From positions 1 to 64,000 of the forward strand of contig CAYGLF010000006.1 of assembly GCA_964350945.1 (NCBI GenBank): a stretch of 64,000 nucleotides of DNA, written 5' to 3'. Made by a program: the position numbers and the translations under genes. This DNA is from CAYGLF01 sp964350945. GTDB taxonomy: Bacteria; Chlamydiota; Chlamydiia; Chlamydiales; JAAZZY01. The notes under the pieces were generated by a model that did not search any database, was not told where the DNA came from, and was given only the letters and a program-made list of their open reading frames with translations. Positions 8,582-16,551 of this stretch are shown in pieces. How positions within the stretch are numbered: the stretch's first letter is position 1; the number at the start of each line of letters is the position of its first letter.

Positions 8582-9724
8582 GTGGACTATAGAAGAACAT
8601 CAATCAAAGGGCAAAAAAAGAATTCTAAATCGGCTCTAGAGGGTGATTTAGTAGACTCAGGAGCTTTGATTTTCACTAAAACCACTTTAGATATGCATAC
8701 CATTAAGAAGTGTGGTGGTTTTTGGCGGTTTTTAATTAGGATCATTCAGTGGTTTAGGTGGGCAAGACAGAGTGGAAACCCTTCTACGATTACTCATGTT
8801 GATGGCTGGGATGGTGAAGTTGCTTTTGGCTCTGATCTTTGCGATCCTGATGGGGGAGGTTTGAATAGACACCGGTTGCCTATTGTCCCTCACTGCTTTA
8901 CACGCTCTTGCTCTTCTAATGACCTCCCGTCTCTTGAAGACGATTCTGTCGAAGTGGTTAGCAAAAAAAATGGGTGTCATCTCATTAAACTAGAAGATCT
9001 TGCTCTAGGAGATTATGAGGTTATTCAACTCCCTGAACCCCTGCGTTTAGATTTTTTAGCTTACCAAGAGTATTTTAGAAATGACGACATCAAATATAGC
9101 CTCGGAAAAGCCGCAAAATCAGCTTTTATTCGCTCACGTTTTAGCCTAGGAGTTAAAAAAATAAGTCTTGCAGATGCTATTTTTTGCTATTTAAAGCAGC
9201 CCTTTAGAGATCATACTGGAGGTGTTATTGAAGTTTGTTGCTCTTCGTTTCTAGCACGGATCTTAATGGCGCTGGAACACAAACAGAAGTTAGAAAAGTT
9301 ACTTGCAAGCTCTGAGTTTGAGTTATCAGAAAAATGGCAGCATTCTTTTAAGAATCTTAAAAGAGGGTTTGAACTCTTAAACTCTCTATATCAAGAATTA
9401 AGGAATGAAATGCAGGACTTTGATAATGAGTGGCATTACCTACATGAAGCCAAGGAAAAAGGCATGAAATCAAGATTACTTTCTCTATGTGTTGATTTTG
9501 AAGAGCGCCGGGGATACTTAATTCGACGGATACGTAACCTAAGTGCTCGCTTGGCTAAAAGAATATACACCATGACGGATGAATTCTTTGAGCTCGGTTA
9601 TTATAACCGATTTATCAACCCAAAAGAAGACCCCGTGGTATTTACCTTGAATCCTGAATGTGTGACACCTGCGAAATTATATTCGTTCTTATACCAGATG
9701 TCTGAGAAGGGAAATGAGCCTTGA
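8582..9724 (+). CDS. Unknown protein, possible permuted NlpC/P60-like hydrolase
   Basis: I do not recognise this 380-residue protein. It starts at GTG, chosen because a very strong ribosome site (GAGGGAGGAG) lies 7 bases upstream; the first internal ATG is at residue 38. The N-terminal half has an order seen in permuted papain-fold (YiiX/NlpC-P60) enzymes: GDLVDSGALIF (21-31), STITHVDGW with H72, a beta-like VIQLPEPLR (147-155), and CCSSFLARIL with C220. The C-terminal half (230-330) is charged and helical. The catalytic reading is inference. It sits between mcsA and frr, which are adjacent in Chlamydia, so it is an insertion. Its last 10 bases overlap tRNA-Lys on the other strand. Confidence 0.7.
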   Translation: MDYRRTSIKGQKKNSKSALEGDLVDSGALIFTKTTLDMHTIKKCGGFWRFLIRIIQWFRWARQSGNPSTITHVDGWDGEVAFGSDLCDPDGGGLNRHRLPIVPHCFTRSCSSNDLPSLEDDSVEVVSKKNGCHLIKLEDLALGDYEVIQLPEPLRLDFLAYQEYFRNDDIKYSLGKAAKSAFIRSRFSLGVKKISLADAIFCYLKQPFRDHTGGVIEVCCSSFLARILMALEHKQKLEKLLASSEFELSEKWQHSFKNLKRGFELLNSLYQELRNEMQDFDNEWHYLHEAKEKGMKSRLLSLCVDFEERRGYLIRRIRNLSARLAKRIYTMTDEFFELGYYNRFINPKEDPVVFTLNPECVTPAKLYSFLYQMSEKGNEP

Positions 9725-9788
9725 AGGATTTGAACCTTCGACCCTCTCATTAAAAGTGAGATGCTCTAACCAGCTGAGCTAAAGGCTC
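9715..9788 (-). tRNA. tRNA-Lys (anticodon TTT)
   Basis: A 74-base cloverleaf on the minus strand: acceptor GAGCCTT/AAGGCTC, D stem GCTC/GAGC, anticodon loop CTTTTAA and a GGTTCAAATCC T arm. The discriminator is A and CCA is not encoded. Its 3' acceptor strand (9715-9724) overlaps the end of the plus-strand gene at 8582-9724. Confidence 0.95.
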
Positions 9789-9809
9789 ATCTTAAATATT
9801 TCTTTTCTT

Positions 9810-9884
9810 TGACCCCAAGGGGATTCGAACCCCTGTTATCGGAATGAAAATCCGGTGTCCTAGACCTGGCTAGACGATGGGGCC
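9810..9884 (-). tRNA. tRNA-Glu (anticodon TTC)
   Basis: A 75-base cloverleaf on the minus strand: acceptor GGCCCCA/TGGGGTC, anticodon loop TTTTCAT, and GGGGTTCGAATCCCC as T arm. It lies 21 bases upstream of tRNA-Lys and 21 bases downstream of frr, so the two tRNAs may be processed from the frr operon transcript. CCA is not encoded. Confidence 0.95.
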
Positions 9885-9905
9885 AAAATTTCATTTAAAG
9901 GCACT

Positions 9906-10457
9906 CTATATTGCCAGAATGTCTTTTTCTTTGCACGCAATAATTTCGTCTACTTGTTTACAAAATTTATCTGTAAGGTTCTGGATGTCTGCTTCGCCCT
10001 TTTTCTGCATATCTTCAGGGATCTCCCCATCATTTTTTGCTTTTTTGAGGAGGTCGTTGCCTTCACGTCTTGAGTTTCGAACGCTAATTTTGGCATCTTC
10101 CCCTTTCTTTTTGGCAAGGGTTACCATCTTGCTACGCATGGATTGGTCCATCTGTGGAATATTTACACGAATTAAATGACCATCCAAGATGGGTGTAATA
10201 TTAAGATTGGATGACTCAATCCCTTTTCGGATGGCTCCGGCATTATTGTTGTCAAAAGGAGTTACGAGTATTTGGCGCGGTTCTGGTGATGAAATGGTCG
10301 CAACTTCCATCAGACGCATTTTAGTGCCATAGACTTCTACAAGTACTCCATTGAGCATCGCGGGATCTGCTCTGCCTGTTCGAATATGCCTTAGTTCCTC
10401 ACGTAAATGTTCTAGAGAGGTTTCCATATTCTTTTTGGTATTATCAATGATTTCCAT
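9906..10457 (-). CDS. frr: Ribosome recycling factor
   Basis: This 183-residue factor splits post-termination ribosomes with EF-G. The family signatures are ELRHIRTGRADPAML near the N-terminus and IPQMDQSMRSKMV in the middle. I place the start at the ATG at 10457, two bases after the pyrH stop and preceded by AAAGG; an upstream in-frame ATG at 10484 lies inside pyrH and would add nine residues unlike the family. It is the last protein gene of the rpsB-tsf-pyrH-frr operon and is followed by tRNA-Glu. Length and sequence are normal. Confidence 0.97.
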   Translation of the reverse strand: MEIIDNTKKNMETSLEHLREELRHIRTGRADPAMLNGVLVEVYGTKMRLMEVATISSPEPRQILVTPFDNNNAGAIRKGIESSNLNITPILDGHLIRVNIPQMDQSMRSKMVTLAKKKGEDAKISVRNSRREGNDLLKKAKNDGEIPEDMQKKGEADIQNLTDKFCKQVDEIIACKEKDILAI

Positions 10458-10459
10458 AT

Positions 10460-11182
10460 TTAACCTTTTACGATGGTTCCACAAGGGGTTTTTTGAATAA
10501 TTTGAAGGAGATTATCGCTTTTATACATATTAAAAACAATAATAGGGATTTGATTCTCTCGGCACAGGCTAATTGCTGCTGCGTCCATAACCTCTAATTT
10601 TTGCTCTAAAACTTGTTGGTAACTTAGGGATTCAAATTTTTTGGCATCAGAGTGTTTAAGGGGATCTTTATCGTAAACCCCGTCTACTTTTGTTGCTTTA
10701 AGCACGACATCGGCACCGATTTCACAAGCTCTTAAACTTGCCGCTGTATCCGTTGTAAAGAAGGGGTTTCCTGTCCCTCCTGAGAAAATAACGACCTGGT
10801 TGTTATTAAGGTCTTCAAGAGCTTTGTTTAAGTCGTGGGATGGGGCTAGAGGAGTGCACGGAAAGGATGTCATGAGTTTTGTTGGGCAGCCGAGGTGATT
10901 TAATGTCTGTTGTAAAATTAGACCATTCATCACAGTGGCTATCATCCCCGTGTGGTGGGCGGAAGCTAGAGGCATTTTAAGGTCTTGGCTTAATTGGCTT
11001 CCTCGGATGAAGTTGCCACCACCGATTACAATTCCAATTTGAACGTTTAGTTGGTAAGCTTCTAGGATCATACGCCCTATTTTAAGGCATGCTTGGCTAG
11101 AAACTCCTGTTTGGCCTTTATCTGAGAGGGCTTCTCCAGATAGCTTAAGCAGAATCCGTTGATAACGATTTCCTGATTCCAT
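10460..11182 (-). CDS. pyrH: UMP kinase
   Basis: A 240-residue bacterial UMP kinase of the amino-acid-kinase fold, which phosphorylates UMP to UDP for RNA, DNA and sugar-nucleotide synthesis. Visible features are RILLKLSGEAL (9-19), the IVIGGGNFIRG nucleotide-binding loop (52-62), SGGTGNPFFTTDTAA for UMP binding and LKATKVDGVYDKDP. Length is typical. It lies 12 bases after tsf and 2 bases before frr, within the translation operon, as in Chlamydia. Confidence 0.97.
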   Translation of the reverse strand: MESGNRYQRILLKLSGEALSDKGQTGVSSQACLKIGRMILEAYQLNVQIGIVIGGGNFIRGSQLSQDLKMPLASAHHTGMIATVMNGLILQQTLNHLGCPTKLMTSFPCTPLAPSHDLNKALEDLNNNQVVIFSGGTGNPFFTTDTAASLRACEIGADVVLKATKVDGVYDKDPLKHSDAKKFESLSYQQVLEQKLEVMDAAAISLCRENQIPIIVFNMYKSDNLLQIIQKTPCGTIVKG

Positions 11183-11194
11183 AATGAAAATGAG

Positions 11195-12022
11195 TTAGTT
11201 GCCGACCTGCCAACGAGCGAAGTAAGAGACCTTTAATCCTGGAGCTTGCGCTGCGACAAAGTCTTTTACTGACAACTTGCTGTCTTTGACATATTTTTGC
11301 TGATTGAGGCAAACTTGGTCGTAGAAGGCTTGAATTTTTCCTGTAAGGATTTTTTCAATCATATTCTCAGGCTTGCCTTTCATTTGGCTTCTGCCAATTT
11401 CTTTTTCACGTTCAACAATTTCTGAGGGGACCTCATCAGCGTTGAGGTAGTCAGGAGCTTCAGCAGCAACGTGCATGCCAATATCGCGAGCAAGTGTTTC
11501 TTGACCCTCTTTATTTAGCTCAACCATGCTGATGATTTTGCCTTGCATATGAGAGTAGATTCCATATGAATGGGCAGGTTTTTTCTCAATGATTTGAAAG
11601 CGTTTGACAACAATATTCTCGCCTAATAGCTGAATGATGGAGGCGCGGTATTCATCGATGGTCAGCTCTGAATCTTTGGAGAATTTTTGGGCTGTAAACG
11701 CTGCAACATCAGCTGGTTTTGTTGTTAAGATTTCTTCAGCAATAGTTTGTAAGAATTCGTTAAACTTCTCATTTTTTGCCACAAAGTCCGTTTCAGAGTT
11801 GATCTCAACAAGGACCAGGTGAGAGTCATTTTGGGCATACCCAATCAAACCATCGTTAGCAGCACGTCCTTCTTTTTTAACAGCAGAAGCCATTCCAGAT
11901 TTTCTGAGGTTGTCAATTGCAAGCTCAATATCTCCATTAGACTCTTTAAGTGCATTTTTACACTTTGCCATTCCAACGCCGGTGCGCTCTCTAAGTTCTT
12001 TGACTGCTTGGGCTGTAATCAT
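11195..12022 (-). CDS. tsf: Elongation factor Ts
   Basis: A 275-residue guanine-nucleotide exchange factor for EF-Tu. The UBA-like N-terminal domain (VKELRERTGVGMAKCKNAL, 8-26) and the core segment EINSETDFVAKNEKF are clear. Its ATG overlaps the rpsB stop by four bases (ATGA), indicating translational coupling in the conserved rpsB-tsf pair. Length and sequence are ordinary for chlamydial EF-Ts. Confidence 0.98.
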   Translation of the reverse strand: MITAQAVKELRERTGVGMAKCKNALKESNGDIELAIDNLRKSGMASAVKKEGRAANDGLIGYAQNDSHLVLVEINSETDFVAKNEKFNEFLQTIAEEILTTKPADVAAFTAQKFSKDSELTIDEYRASIIQLLGENIVVKRFQIIEKKPAHSYGIYSHMQGKIISMVELNKEGQETLARDIGMHVAAEAPDYLNADEVPSEIVEREKEIGRSQMKGKPENMIEKILTGKIQAFYDQVCLNQQKYVKDSKLSVKDFVAAQAPGLKVSYFARWQVGN

Positions 12023-12795
12023 CCTTCGTCTCCTGATTCATCGGGTTGTTTGTCTGTTTCAATAGATGGCTCTTCTTGTTTTTTTTCAACAGTCAATCCT
12101 AGCTCTTTTTTCTTTGCTATGACAGCCTCTGAAAGAGCTTGAATGATTAACTTAACACATTTCAATGCATCATCATTGCAGGCGATGACATGATCGATTA
12201 AGTCAGGATCACAATTGGTATCTACGAGGCCCATAACTGGAATTCCTAGGCGTCTTGCTTCTGCTACAGCAATAGATTCGCGGTTAGGATCGACGACAAC
12301 TACTAAGCCTGGAGGTTTGCGCATTGAGCGGATCCCAGAGAGGTTGTTATCTAGTTTTTTCTGGGTTTTTGATAAAAGAGAATGTTCTTTCTTTTTCAGT
12401 AAATTGACGTCGGTAACCATTTTCTTTTCAATTTTTTCAAGGCGTTTGACCGACTCTCTGATAGTTTTAAGGTTGGTCAAAGTTCCGCCTAGCCAACGTT
12501 CACAAATGTAAAATTCTTGGCAGTTTTCTGCATTTTCTCGAATGATGCTTTTGGCTTGTTTTTTAGTCCCTACAAATAAAATAGATTTTTTAGCGGCTAC
12601 CGTTTCATTAATCACCTCTACGGCATCTCGGATTTGCTGCATTGTCTTTGCCAAATCGATGATGTAGAGGCCGTTTCTTTCTTCAAAAATAAAACGCTTC
12701 ATTTTGGGATTCCAACGATGTTTTTGGTGTCCGAAATGAGCTCCTGATTCTAAAAGGGCTTTGATAGTTACTTGATTTTCAGCCAGTTCTTGCAT
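12019..12795 (-). CDS. rpsB: 30S ribosomal protein S2
   Basis: A 258-residue S2 protein of the small ribosomal subunit. Signatures include LLESGAHFGHQKHRWNPKMK near residue 20, FVGTKKQA and the GLVDTNCDPDLIDHVIACNDD stretch. The acidic C-terminal tail is longer than average. It begins the rpsB-tsf-pyrH-frr operon, with tRNA-Gly 35 bases upstream on the same strand. In Chlamydia the same tRNA-rpsB junction lies beside ompA. Confidence 0.98.
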   Translation of the reverse strand: MQELAENQVTIKALLESGAHFGHQKHRWNPKMKRFIFEERNGLYIIDLAKTMQQIRDAVEVINETVAAKKSILFVGTKKQAKSIIRENAENCQEFYICERWLGGTLTNLKTIRESVKRLEKIEKKMVTDVNLLKKKEHSLLSKTQKKLDNNLSGIRSMRKPPGLVVVVDPNRESIAVAEARRLGIPVMGLVDTNCDPDLIDHVIACNDDALKCVKLIIQALSEAVIAKKKELGLTVEKKQEEPSIETDKQPDESGDEG

Positions 12796-12829
12796 TCTTT
12801 TTCCTAAGATTAAAAAAAATATTGAGTTT

Positions 12830-12900
12830 AGCGCCTGATCAGAATCGAACTGACATATGTAGCTTGGAAGGCTACTGTTCTACCATTGAACTACAGGCGC
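12830..12900 (-). tRNA. tRNA-Gly (anticodon TCC)
   Basis: A 71-base cloverleaf on the minus strand: acceptor GCGCCTG/CAGGCGC, anticodon stem GTAGC/GCTAC with loop CTTCCAA, T arm CAGTTCGATTCTG, and the discriminator U expected of tRNA-Gly. It directly precedes rpsB. A perfect 7-base palindrome (12906-12921) lies just upstream. Confidence 0.95.
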
Positions 12901-13073
12901 AACGAATAACTCAAGAGTTATAAAAAAAAAGCGATTTATTGACAAGTTCTTTTGAGTTAAAAGTCTCTGATTAATAAAATAAGAGCCTTATTTTAAATAA
13001 AGTCTAAAAAATATTTTTAGTGGACTTTGTTTGCTGTATAGGTAAATCTAGAATGATTTAAAGAGACAGGCCC

Positions 13074-16000
13074 TTGCAATCTAGCTATCAGAGACATACT
13101 ATTAAAGAGGATATTTCCCAGAAGTCAAATAAAATTTTAAATTTAATTTTTTTTGTCATGTTGCTGGTTGTTTTGAGAATTTGGCAGCTAAGTGTCTACC
13201 AATATGAGGAAAAATTTCAAGAGACTCTTAAGCCACAGCAAAAGATTTTTCTTCAGCAGGCTAATAGAGGATGTATTTATGATCGCTTTGGAATTCCCCT
13301 TGCTGAAAATCAAATACACTATCAGGCAGGTGTTTTTTATTCTCCAATTCGAAAGATCCCTTCTGTCTCTTGGAAAAGAGATGAGCAAGGGAAGAAAATT
13401 AGGTCCTACCCACGGCGTGAGTACGTGGAAAAGCTTTCTCATGTCCTTTCCAATATTTTGCAGATCGATGCTCACCGCATTGAAGATCTGATTCATGCAA
13501 AAGCCTCTATTCGTTTTGATGCACCTTTTATTTTGAAAGATGGAGTGAGTGAGAAAGACTATCATATGCTGCGTGCCCTAGAGGCCCAGTGGCCGGGGCT
13601 CTATGCGGGGATGCAGTCAAGGCGGCATTATCCCCGGGGCAAGGTAGGTGGGGCAGTTGTCGGATATATGGGGGCGATTAATCAGGCGGAATATGAGGCG
13701 ATTAATCAGGAAAAATACAATCTAGAGCAATTTTTAGAGCAATGGCAAATGGGACATTTTCCACCGTTACCATTGAAAATGAAGTCGGTAGCCGAGGTTA
13801 GGCAGAGATTGAAAGAGATCAAAGCTCGCTGTTATTCAGTCTACGACTGGGTGGGAAAATCTGGAGCAGAGGCCTTTTTCAATGAATCTTTAAGAGGGTT
13901 TCATGGGAAGAGCTATTATTCATCGGATGCCAAATCTCAATTTTTAAAACCTCTTGCATTTTCTCAGAAATCATTTTCAGGTAAAAAACTCTCGTTAACG
14001 CTTTCTGCAGAGCTCCAGCAGCACGCTGAAGAATTATTGATTGAAAATGAGAGAATTCGCCGCAGCATTTACATTAACCCAACGAATGGCGCTTTTTCCT
14101 ATCAAAAAGAACCTTGGATCAAAGGGGGAGCAATCGTTGTGATGGATCCTAATAATGGTGAGGTTCTAACTTTGGCCTCTTGCCCACGCTTTGACCCCAA
14201 CGATTTTATTTTTTCAGGAGATGATTTAGAGAAAAAACACAAGCGCAGCCAAATTGTAAAGTGGCTGGAGAGCGAAGAGTTTGTTTCTAATGTGTGGGAC
14301 CAGCAAGTGGATCTAACGAAGGAAATTTTTGATCGCCACCAAGGGAAGGTGGTGGAGAGTGAATTTACTTTAACTTGGGACTTTTTTTTAAACCTAGTGG
14401 TTCCTCAAAATTGTCCTGTAAAGACAGCCTTAGGCCATATTCACCATTTAAAGGGAGCTTTGGAGTTGCAAGATGCTTTTGAAAAAGTATTTGTTATGTC
14501 TCAGAGCTCTCGAGCGTTTGACCTTTTAAAGGTGCTTTACAAAGAACCTGAACATCGCCCCTACCCAAGCAGTAAAACTCCGAAAAGGATCCTTCAGGGG
14601 ATTGAGGATCGCCTTCAGGAGCATCCTGAGGAGCTTTTGGAATGTAAAAAAGTTTTGGATAGCTATTTGAGTGACGTGCCTAGTAACTATGACAAGCTGC
14701 TTGTCATTGACCTTTGCCGGCTCAATGTGAATAGTGAACTCGTCTCTCTAGAGCTTCGCCAGCATTTGAGCGAGATCAGTCTTTCAGATCATCGTAGATA
14801 TGAAGGAGCCTACTGCACTTTGGAAAACACAGTTAGAGAAATGAGTCAAAAGCTGTTTTCTGAATGCTCGTTTCGATTTTGGAGAAAGCAGCATCAGAAA
14901 TCTTTTTTAAAGGAAAAACGCCGTTTAGAGCAGCAAGAAGGGGTGTATGCTAAACCTTTCATTGATTATTTAGATAAAGAGGAAAAAAAGCAGTTTGACC
15001 TTTTTTGGCAAGAGAACAAGAGCTTGTTCCTAAGTGCCTTTTTAACTGGTAAAATGGATTTAATGGCAGACCCTAAACTGGCTCCTTACCTAAACTATTT
15101 CATGTTGTGGGCTAAAGAGGTGCAGCATGGGGCTCATTTTTCAGCTTCATGGCACCGCGCGTATCAAGAGATCAAAACGCTTTTTGAAAAATTACCACCA
15201 GATGCCATTTCTCCTTATCTAAAAACATTGAGGAACTTTGACCAGCTAACTCGCCCCCTTTGGGGGAAGTATCGCAAGGTAAGTGGGAAAAAGCCTACTG
15301 AAAAGGATTTAGCTAAAAGCTTTTACCCTCAATATGGGTTTAGCTATTCCCGTTCGTATGCTTATAGCCAAGCGACTCCTCAGGGCTCTCTTTTTAAGCT
15401 GGTGACAGCTTATGAGGCATTGCGTCAAAAGCAAAGTAGCCAGGGAAAAGTGCAAAACCCGCTGACTATTATTGATGATTTGCATATGAGTGCAGATAGA
15501 CAAAAATGGAATGTGGGGTACTTTTCATCTGGAGAGCCGATCTCTCAATACTATAAGGGGGGGCGTCTTGCAAGAAGCCACCGCCGTGGAATTGGAAAAA
15601 TCGATTTGGCTGATGCTTTGGCTGTTTCAAGCAACTGCTACTTTGGTATTTTGGCCAATGATTCTCTCAAACATCCTGAGGATTTAAATCGCGCAGCCAA
15701 ACTATTTTCCTATGGAGCAAAGACCGGGATTGATTTGCCTGGAGAGATAGCGGGAAAGCTCCCCAAAGATTTGGGGTACAATCAGACAGGTCTTTATTCA
15801 TATTCCATTGGACAACATACTTTTGTAGCAACTCCACTGCAGGCAACACTGATGCTTTCAGCTTTAGCAAATCAAGGGAAGGTCTTTAAACCTCAGATTG
15901 TAAAATCTCTAGAGGGAGTTGGGTTGCATCGCGTAGGGATCTCTGCGGAAGAAAAGCGCTCCTATGATTTTAAAGATATGTTGGCCAATATAGGGATTGA

Positions 16001-16481
16001 CTTTCCTTTGTTTACTTGTAAAGAGCGCGGAGAGGCTAAGCTTACTCAAAACTTTGGCTCCCAAGTAAAGCGAGATCTTCAGATCTCTCCTCAAATTCAG
16101 AATTATCTATTCAAGTCGATGCATCAAATTGTGAATGGTAAGCTTGGGACAGCCAGTCCAAATCGCGTTCGTAATTACAGCTCCGGCCACCCCGTTTACC
16201 AAGCCTACCAAGAGCTTAAAAATCAAATGATAGGAAAAACATCTTCTGCTGAAATACGCGAAGCGGTGGACTTAGACTTAAAGCATGGTGTCAATACCTA
16301 TAAACATGTTTGGTTTGGTAGTATTATCTTTGAAGAAGATATTCAAGAGGGTCAGTGGCCTAAGCCAGAGCTTGTGGTCATGGTTTACTTAAGATATGGA
16401 GACTTTGGTAGAGAAGCTGCTCCCTTAGCAGCTAGCGTGGCTAAAAAATGGCGTGAGATTAAAAAGAAGCATGAGAACTAG
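13074..16481 (+). CDS. pbp2: Penicillin-binding protein 2 with large transpeptidase-domain insertion
   Basis: A 1135-residue class B transpeptidase that crosslinks peptidoglycan; in chlamydiae it acts in septal synthesis with MreB instead of FtsZ. One N-terminal membrane segment (about 22-38) precedes the dimerisation domain (NRGCIYDRFGIPLAENQ). The active-site SxxK is S772-L-F-K775, SxN is S852-S-N854, and the KTG motif reads K1055-T-S. The segment from about 385 to 755 is an insertion between FDPNDF and the SxxK region, explaining the near-doubled length; Chlamydia PBP2 is also about 1100 residues. The start is TTG, since the first ATG lies inside the membrane helix; GAGACAGG precedes it. 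The neighbour tRNA-Gly/rpsB is divergent. Confidence 0.93.
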   Translation: MQSSYQRHTIKEDISQKSNKILNLIFFVMLLVVLRIWQLSVYQYEEKFQETLKPQQKIFLQQANRGCIYDRFGIPLAENQIHYQAGVFYSPIRKIPSVSWKRDEQGKKIRSYPRREYVEKLSHVLSNILQIDAHRIEDLIHAKASIRFDAPFILKDGVSEKDYHMLRALEAQWPGLYAGMQSRRHYPRGKVGGAVVGYMGAINQAEYEAINQEKYNLEQFLEQWQMGHFPPLPLKMKSVAEVRQRLKEIKARCYSVYDWVGKSGAEAFFNESLRGFHGKSYYSSDAKSQFLKPLAFSQKSFSGKKLSLTLSAELQQHAEELLIENERIRRSIYINPTNGAFSYQKEPWIKGGAIVVMDPNNGEVLTLASCPRFDPNDFIFSGDDLEKKHKRSQIVKWLESEEFVSNVWDQQVDLTKEIFDRHQGKVVESEFTLTWDFFLNLVVPQNCPVKTALGHIHHLKGALELQDAFEKVFVMSQSSRAFDLLKVLYKEPEHRPYPSSKTPKRILQGIEDRLQEHPEELLECKKVLDSYLSDVPSNYDKLLVIDLCRLNVNSELVSLELRQHLSEISLSDHRRYEGAYCTLENTVREMSQKLFSECSFRFWRKQHQKSFLKEKRRLEQQEGVYAKPFIDYLDKEEKKQFDLFWQENKSLFLSAFLTGKMDLMADPKLAPYLNYFMLWAKEVQHGAHFSASWHRAYQEIKTLFEKLPPDAISPYLKTLRNFDQLTRPLWGKYRKVSGKKPTEKDLAKSFYPQYGFSYSRSYAYSQATPQGSLFKLVTAYEALRQKQSSQGKVQNPLTIIDDLHMSADRQKWNVGYFSSGEPISQYYKGGRLARSHRRGIGKIDLADALAVSSNCYFGILANDSLKHPEDLNRAAKLFSYGAKTGIDLPGEIAGKLPKDLGYNQTGLYSYSIGQHTFVATPLQATLMLSALANQGKVFKPQIVKSLEGVGLHRVGISAEEKRSYDFKDMLANIGIDFPLFTCKERGEAKLTQNFGSQVKRDLQISPQIQNYLFKSMHQIVNGKLGTASPNRVRNYSSGHPVYQAYQELKNQMIGKTSSAEIREAVDLDLKHGVNTYKHVWFGSIIFEEDIQEGQWPKPELVVMVYLRYGDFGREAAPLAASVAKKWREIKKKHEN

Positions 16482-16551
16482 AGCTTAGAAACTTGTTTGA
16501 TGGTGGGTATTTTTTTGACACAAATGTACTTCATAGCTATCAAAGGAAGTT

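Noticed and set aside
12939..12967. TTGACA at 12939 as a pbp2 promoter
   Set aside because: No -10 like sequence lies 16-18 bases downstream.
16515..16543. TTGACA, 17 bases and TATCAA upstream of the multicopper oxidase as promoter
   Set aside because: Transcription would start at about 16550, after the ribosome site and only two bases before the start codon, so it is unlikely to serve this gene.
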